This document shows positions 59,167 through 64,000 of a stretch of 64,000 nucleotides of DNA, one piece after another. The DNA is from Cryptomeria japonica. Lineage: Eukaryota > Streptophyta > Pinopsida > Cupressales > Cupressaceae. The position numbers and the translations under genes were made by a program. The notes under the pieces are model-generated. The model did not search any database. It worked only from the letters and a program-made list of their open reading frames with translations, and was not told the origin of the DNA. Numbering within the stretch: the stretch's first letter is position 1; each line of letters begins with the position of its first letter. The stretch spans positions 154,211,113 to 154,275,112 of the forward strand of contig NC_081405.1 of the NCBI RefSeq assembly GCF_030272615.1. The letters run 5' to 3'.

Positions 59167-59369
59167 ATATTGTCTTTTCTCACAAGAATAAACTAGAATT
59201 TCAATACTAGCCTTTTCATTATTTAAAGTGGCCAAAAGAATAATTCACAAGAATTTTTAGATCTTGTTCCTTTATTTTAAATCTCTATATTCAAGGTCTA
59301 ATATCTCAAAATCCTGCCCATTTTTATGATCAACAAAATTATTAATGATGATACAAAATATCACAATAT

Positions 59370-60410
59370 TCGAGAGATATATGATATATTTGACATCATG
59401 CTTGGAAAGAAAGAAAATAATTTTGGCTAAAGATTCTAGCTTTGATTATATGAGAAACATTTTTTTTTTCAGTACGCCAGGGGTATCCCCGCGACCCAGT
59501 CCAGCGACCCAACCTGCCTTACCTTGGGCTTACTTTTATTGCCAAGTTGGGGCCAGGAAAGGGCGAACTGAGGTGAGACTAGTCCCCTAGGGAGAGAATC
59601 CAGAGCCCGCAACCAGTCCTCCCTCTTAAATTCGAGAGGGAGTCGAACCCGAGACCGATGGGGAGAAAACCCACCGCCCAAGCCAACTCACCTACCTGTA
59701 CGAGCTATATGAGAAACATATTAATCCCACTATGATACAAATTTAGAACACCATGTAAACCCTGCTTCATGTGACAACCTTTAATCTAAATCCTAAAGGT
59801 TATGCACAAAGATTGGAAGGTTGCCTCTTTATGATGACCAGGAGGTGAAAGAATGGTTAATGAAGGCCTTTCAAAAGATATATTCAAGTGATAAGTCTAT
59901 AATACTTCACTCATAATACCTTGCCCTCACAAATATTTGTGGTCCAACATTCAATAAACCAATGACGAAGATAAAAAGTACTACATTATGTCAAACTAAC
60001 CTTATATTGGATGGTGGACATGGTACATGAAGGATACATCAGAGTTGAGGATGGTTATCATTTGTCTCCTTTCATAGGTTGTTAGTTCCTTTGTTGAAGA
60101 AAGGAATTGTTCCATGCATACAAATTTATCCACTCACTCACAATGTCTATGCTTACTTTTAAACTATTAAAGAAGCTAGTGGTCATGTATAGTACTCTTC
60201 AACTTCAAGATCATCAAAATTTAGAGTATCTATAACCTCCATATTCTTGATAGGATATTGATCCTAAATATGTTGTTTGATTTGATGAGGAGGAGGAATG
60301 AGAGAGATTGGATAGGATTCTATTGGATGAGGTAGAACCTCACAATTGTAGTGACTCAAAGGAGGACTTTAGTTTTGATGCAATGTTGGCAAATATAGAT
60401 TAGGGGTAGC
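59370..60410 (+). pseudogene. hAT transposase C-terminal remnant, copy B
   Basis: The plus-strand sequence follows 34500-35260 closely: 'caggaggtgaaagaatggtt' at 59839 and 'tatattcaa' at 59879. A 'ggatggtggacat' segment near 60010 corresponds to the hAT dimerisation region WW motif. Interrupted by the SINE and by many stops. The DUF659 part is missing because the duplication began downstream of it. Confidence 0.7.
59461..59705 (-). mobile_element. tRNA-derived SINE with 14-bp TSD
   Basis: A 245-bp GC-rich insert flanked by the exact repeat TATATGAGAAACAT (59447-59460 and 59706-59719). On the minus strand it begins with a tRNA-like head: an A-box-like TAGGTGAGTTGG and a perfect B box GGTTCGACTCC (about 59641-59651), which form an RNA polymerase III promoter. 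It ends in an A-tail (the plus-strand T-run at 59461-59471). It sits in hAT copy B; the matching site in copy A (near 34570) is empty. SINEs move using LINE machinery. The perfect TSD suggests a fairly young insertion. Confidence 0.93.
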
Positions 60411-63100
60411 AATATAATTTCTTTATTTTTGAATTTTCATATTGGAGTTGAAAGTGAAACTTGTAGCCTTTGAACATTTTGTTTGAACTTGTATACTATT
60501 TTTTTAATATTCACATTGCATATTGATAATGAATTATGATAGAAATCATATATTAAAAATTCCTAATTTATTCAATTAAATTGACTCTCATGTTTACTTT
60601 GAATTCAACTCAAATGTTATTTATTACTGATCTATATTGTATATGATGAATTCTTTATCATATGAATATTTGAAATTCCCTATTTTCAATATAATATCTC
60701 TCTTTGCAATCTCCTATTATCTCTAAAATGGCTAAAAAAAATTGTCCCAAAAACTCGTCACCATCCCCCATCCCCGTCACCATCCCCAATCCCCTATTGT
60801 CACCATCTTAAAAACTTTGGCTAAAATAGATGTACATTTAATTAGGGCCTTTTCATTTGCTCATTTATATCTTGAAATAACATTTTCACCAAAAAAGTAC
60901 ATTTTCTACTTTAGTTATAATAATAAATGGATGTTTTTGCTTCAAATGTTAGAAATGGAAGGAGTCAAGAAAAAGTCCAATGAGTTCTAGGTGGAACCTT
61001 CAAGTTATAAATAAAATTATATAAATGTAATAAGAGATGTGAGACGAGCGCCACTCAACTACAATTTTAGATTTTTTTTACTTGAATAATTTGAAGCCAT
61101 TGTAATTTTATCAAGGTTTGCATAGTTTATTTTGCATCAATGATTATATATTCTCCTATTGAAATGATCAATTATTTTGTAAAATATAAATTATATTTCT
61201 TTTTCATGCATCTCATTAGAATTGTTTCTTCATTTTAGCTATATAAAACCATCTCTTTATTTTGATAGGGATAATATGAAAATGTTGAGTTTTTGGTGGA
61301 TCTACCATAGCTATATAAAACTATCATTTTATTTTGATGGGGTAATATGAAAAAATTGAGTTTTAGGTGGATCTATCATAATTGGCTAATAGATAATGAT
61401 GGAAGAAATTTCCATGTTGATGGCACAAATAGAATTAGAATCTAGTCACTTCCATTTATACTCATCTATTTGGAAGGTTAGTATTTTGGAATAAGATGGA
61501 TAAGATCCATTTTCCTACAAAACATGGTGGAAAGTTAAAAATCCCTTATATTATTAGAGCTAGCCTAAGATAGTATTTATACCACAATTCCAGAGGAAGG
61601 GATATATATGGGCCACTATTGAAATCATAACCATGCACTTGAGATTTTGCAAACTCATAAGCCATTTCCTAAAACCATATGATGATCTATACTACTTGTA
61701 AATCTAACATTGGAAAACTTTCATATCTATTAATGAATCAAATTTGAATTGTAGATTCACAATTTGTCATATATCTATAGTCATAGTTTTTGTTGTTATA
61801 GAGAGACTCTGTTAGAGTTGCATACCAATACAATACCATCTAAGAACATATCATCTATGAGTAAAAGGAAATGTAAATTGATCATTATTTGTTCAAGGAA
61901 TGTTTCATACTTTTTAAGTACTTAAGTGATTTGTATTAGTATTCAAATTATTTCTTCTTAAATACCCTCTTTTAATGTATAAAAATAATTGTATGATTTG
62001 AAAATTAAGAACTAAAAGAAGAATTTTTCTAATATCTCCCTTTCAAAGTGAACCCTCTTAATAAATTTTAGAAGAAGATTCTTGTACCTTAAAATATTGA
62101 ACAACTAGAATGTGGATGTGCTGGAAGAATAATTCATTAGAATTTTTAGATTAAGAGTTGATTACATATTATTTAGTTAAAAAGTAATAATTATTTTTAA
62201 TTAAAAAGTTTAAGATGTGCTATCTTAAAATCCAATTTATTTTGATGATTGAGAAAAACAATTGTTGTCTATTATCTCATAAAATCAAAATTTAATAACT
62301 ACCAACAATTTATATAATATTTATAATGGTAAAGGACACACATATTGTCAATGTTGATGGTACAAACAATAGTCAAACAAAACCTAATAATAATCTAGAG
62401 CTCGCTCTCAATGAATTCATTTATTTTGAAAGGAGTTTTTTTATTTTTAACTTTTTAGATTGGGAAGGATAAATTTGTTTAGCTACAAAATGTGATGTGT
62501 TTAAGACATATTTTAATAGTATGAAAAAAATTTAATTACAACAATCTAAACTTATTTTTACTAGAAATATCTCTGAATAATTTTCATTTCATCATTTAGA
62601 AAGAAAGCGATAGATATGATCAATTATTAAATGTATAATCATGTACTTGAAATTTAATAAAGCTATAAATTATTTTCTAAAAATACATTAAAATATATAA
62701 TTGTAAAATAATATAAAAATATTTACATATATTTATATTCAAATTTAACATATAATTTTTAAATTTATCACTCCACATATATATAATTTAAATAATAAAT
62801 TCATCATATTTCCCTCTCAAAAAACAACTCTATACAAATTTGGTGAAAAAGACACTATATAGCCTAGAAATTGAAGACCTAGGAAGTGGATGCACTTGGC
62901 CTAATTTAAGTCCAAATACATTCACTTTGTTCTTTACTCATTCTATATTGTCCTTTCTCAGAAGAATAAACTAGAATTTCAATACCGGCCTTCTCATTAT
63001 TAAAAGTGGCTAGAAGAATAATTCACAAGAATTTTTAGATCTTGTTTCTTTAATTTAAATCTTAACATCCATTTTTATGATTGACAAAACTATTAACTCT
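60411..63100. repeat. Non-coding remainder of copy B with an older internal ~1-kb duplication
   Basis: Segments near 61590-61690 and 62590-62690 are related to each other, as are 62095-62160 and 62870-63040 in part. The same internal pairs exist in copy A (46830-46910 with 58551-58790; 57955-58140 with 59040-59260). No coding motif is present. Confidence 0.55.
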
Positions 63101-63399
63101 GATTAGTTACCTCATTAAAAAACCATTTGATGCCTCTGTGAGATCATCGTATCAACCTCGTATGAAAAACACAAAAAAAATTAGATTACACCGCTATCCA
63201 ACGACTACATCTTGGAATTTGAATATTTGAATCTACTATTCTTTCTACTCATGATTCCATTTGCTCTATCTGATTCTCTTGGCTTTATATTAGATCAGGA
63301 TTTGTGGGTATTCTTTCATTCTTGCAGAGCTCTTCAATTCTCAGAAATAATCAGAATCCCTGTAATACTAACCACCACCCTGCATTACAGCTTGGGGAG
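63101..63399 (+). promoter_or_regulatory. Presumed promoter and 5' leader of the right-edge gene
   Basis: This is the first non-repetitive sequence after copy B, with higher complexity than the TE spacers. A TTTATATTA at 63284-63292 is a weak TATA candidate 108 bp before the ATG. No other element is certain. Confidence 0.3.
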
Positions 63400-63507
63400 A
63401 TGTTCAATGAATCTGCATCTTGTTCCTCAGACAACCCAGTTGGTAATAAGGCTTTGCCAAATTTACCAGCTGGGAACACTCCATATGCAAAGGCCAAGCA
63501 TGCACAG
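63400..63507 (+). CDS. First coding exon of a probable SDI1/MS5-like TPR protein (gene continues beyond the window)
   Basis: Thirty-six codons from ATG (63400) to a phase-0 donor, CAG|GTGTAT (63507/63508). The end reads NLPAGNTPYAKAKHAQ, which closely fits the conserved block before the first TPR helices of plant SULFUR DEFICIENCY INDUCED 1 / MALE STERILITY 5 proteins (pattern G-D/N-S/T-PY-x-x-AKHxQ). These are nuclear or cytoplasmic TPR proteins acting in sulfur response or meiosis. The frame is open upstream to 63274 without another ATG, and a possible acceptor CAG (63388-63390) precedes the ATG, so an earlier exon cannot be excluded. No second exon with the expected continuation is seen by 64000, so the intron is at least 490 bp. 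This could also be a pseudogene or retained fragment. Confidence 0.6.
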
Positions 63508-64000
63508 GTGTATGATTTTAGTTTTTTCTGTCTGTGTGTGTTTTTTTCTCTTTGGGATTGTCTTTATGGAAATTTTGTGTGTAATTTAAGATGAATTTTG
63601 GGGTTTGTTAGAGATGCTTTTTCTTCTTCTTTTTGTGCAGAAATGGTTTAGTTTTGGGATTGATTGGAAGGTGTTTATGGAAGAGCAAATTGGCTAGAGA
63701 TGCTTCGTTCTTTGTGATATTTTTCTGTAGAAGGAATTAGTTTTTCACAGTATATGAATTGGCAAGTCTTTGTGTGCATTTTTTTATCTGAATGTTCGGA
63801 ATCATACTCAGTGATTGATTCATCATTAAGATTCATCATTAAGAGGGAAAAAAATTCTGATGATAAATCACTGTGTGATTTGAAACATTGAGATAAAAAA
63901 CTGCTATGATAAATCATTGGATGTGATTCGAAATGTTGGACACAGTTTATTCCCAAAAGACTTGCATTCATATCCTTCTGTTTTAAAATGACTGCAATTG
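63508..64000 (+). other. Start of intron 1 of the right-edge gene
   Basis: It begins GTGTATG and is T-rich, as plant introns are. A TTTTTGTGCAG acceptor-like site occurs at about 63634-63641. The following frame runs to a stop after about 18 codons and does not resemble the expected next exon, so I treat it as intronic. Confidence 0.4.

Larger units (their letters stand above)
34490..59345 (+). repeat. Tandem duplication, copy A (split by LINE and gypsy insertions)
   Basis: The segments 34490-35760, 46331-46920 and 57522-59345, taken in order, match 59370-63100. Anchors: 'gatatttgacatcatgcttg' at 34510 and 59385; 'gatgtacatttaattagggc' at 35694 and 60830; 'tattttctactttagttata' at 46332 with a close copy at 60902; 'ttgtaaatctaacattg' at 57534 and 61695; 'agtggatgcacttggcctaa' at 59063 and 62886. 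The net length of copy A is about 3.68 kb. Order and orientation are the same, so this is a direct tandem duplication. Confidence 0.85.
59370..63100 (+). repeat. Tandem duplication, copy B
   Basis: Homologous in order to the three parts of copy A. Unlike A it lacks the LINE and gypsy insertions and so preserves both empty sites (about 60885-60910 and 61681-61700). It carries a private SINE and a private deletion of roughly 130 bp at 62120 relative to A (57975-58100). Confidence 0.85.

Noticed and set aside
63634-63715. Second exon of the right-edge gene after TTTTTGTGCAG
   Set aside because: The frame stops after about 18 codons and does not resemble the TPR continuation expected.
1-64000. 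CRISPR arrays, bacterial operons, organellar genes, rRNA or tRNA genes
   Set aside because: None were seen. All short repeats are explained by LTRs, microsatellites or tandem units, and the only tRNA-like sequence is the SINE head.

Overview
This window is plant nuclear DNA made almost entirely of nested, mostly dead transposable elements. The only part that looks like a host gene is one short exon at the right edge. The number of old elements, two long LINEs, a chromovirus with 3.4-3.8 kb LTRs and the AT-rich spacers suggest a large-genome seed plant. A gymnosperm is my guess, as inference only. There are no bacterial, organellar, CRISPR or operon features.

Layout. 1-2801: chromovirus LTR cut by the window edge; it contains a GC-rich segment (831-928) that can fold into a fully paired four-way cloverleaf. 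2802-5927: decayed LINE 3' remnants, with an RNase H domain at about 4.5-5.0 kb. 5928-11832: Ty1/copia element, minus strand, with LTRs, PBS, PPT and a near-perfect TSD. 13040-14841: 5'-truncated LINE, plus strand, bounded by a 15-bp TSD. 16408-28379: Ty3/gypsy chromovirus, minus strand, with an exact CTATC TSD and an RT broken by an internal deletion. About 28.6-30.4 kb: another decayed gypsy polyprotein fragment. 30.4-33.6 kb: AT-rich, nothing recognised.

33.6-63.1 kb is best read as an old tandem duplication of a roughly 3.6-kb unit carrying the 3' half of a hAT transposase. Copy A is split into three pieces (about 34.49-35.76, 46.33-46.92 and 57.52-59.34 kb). The splits are a 10.6-kb minus-strand LINE (35.76-46.33 kb) and a Ty3/gypsy element (46921-57521). 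Copy B (about 59.37-63.1 kb) holds only a 245-bp tRNA-derived SINE with a 14-bp TSD. The LINE is itself interrupted by a copia solo LTR (40715-42083) and by a 0.98-kb terminal-inverted-repeat element (42348-43326). The gypsy element is interrupted by a second copy of that same TIR family (47794-48768) and by a non-autonomous LTR element (50078-54068). The latter carries an irregular ATGCGCTA motif array. Each copy of the duplication acts as an empty-site control for insertions in the other, so the order of events can be read from sequence alone.

63400-63507 looks like the first coding exon of a plant SDI1/MS5-like TPR protein. It ends at a GT splice donor, and the rest of the gene lies beyond the window.

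Domain calls come from reading translations and recalling family motifs; no database search was run. Boundaries given by LTR ends, TIRs and TSDs are exact to a few bases. Boundaries of decayed coding blocks are approximate.
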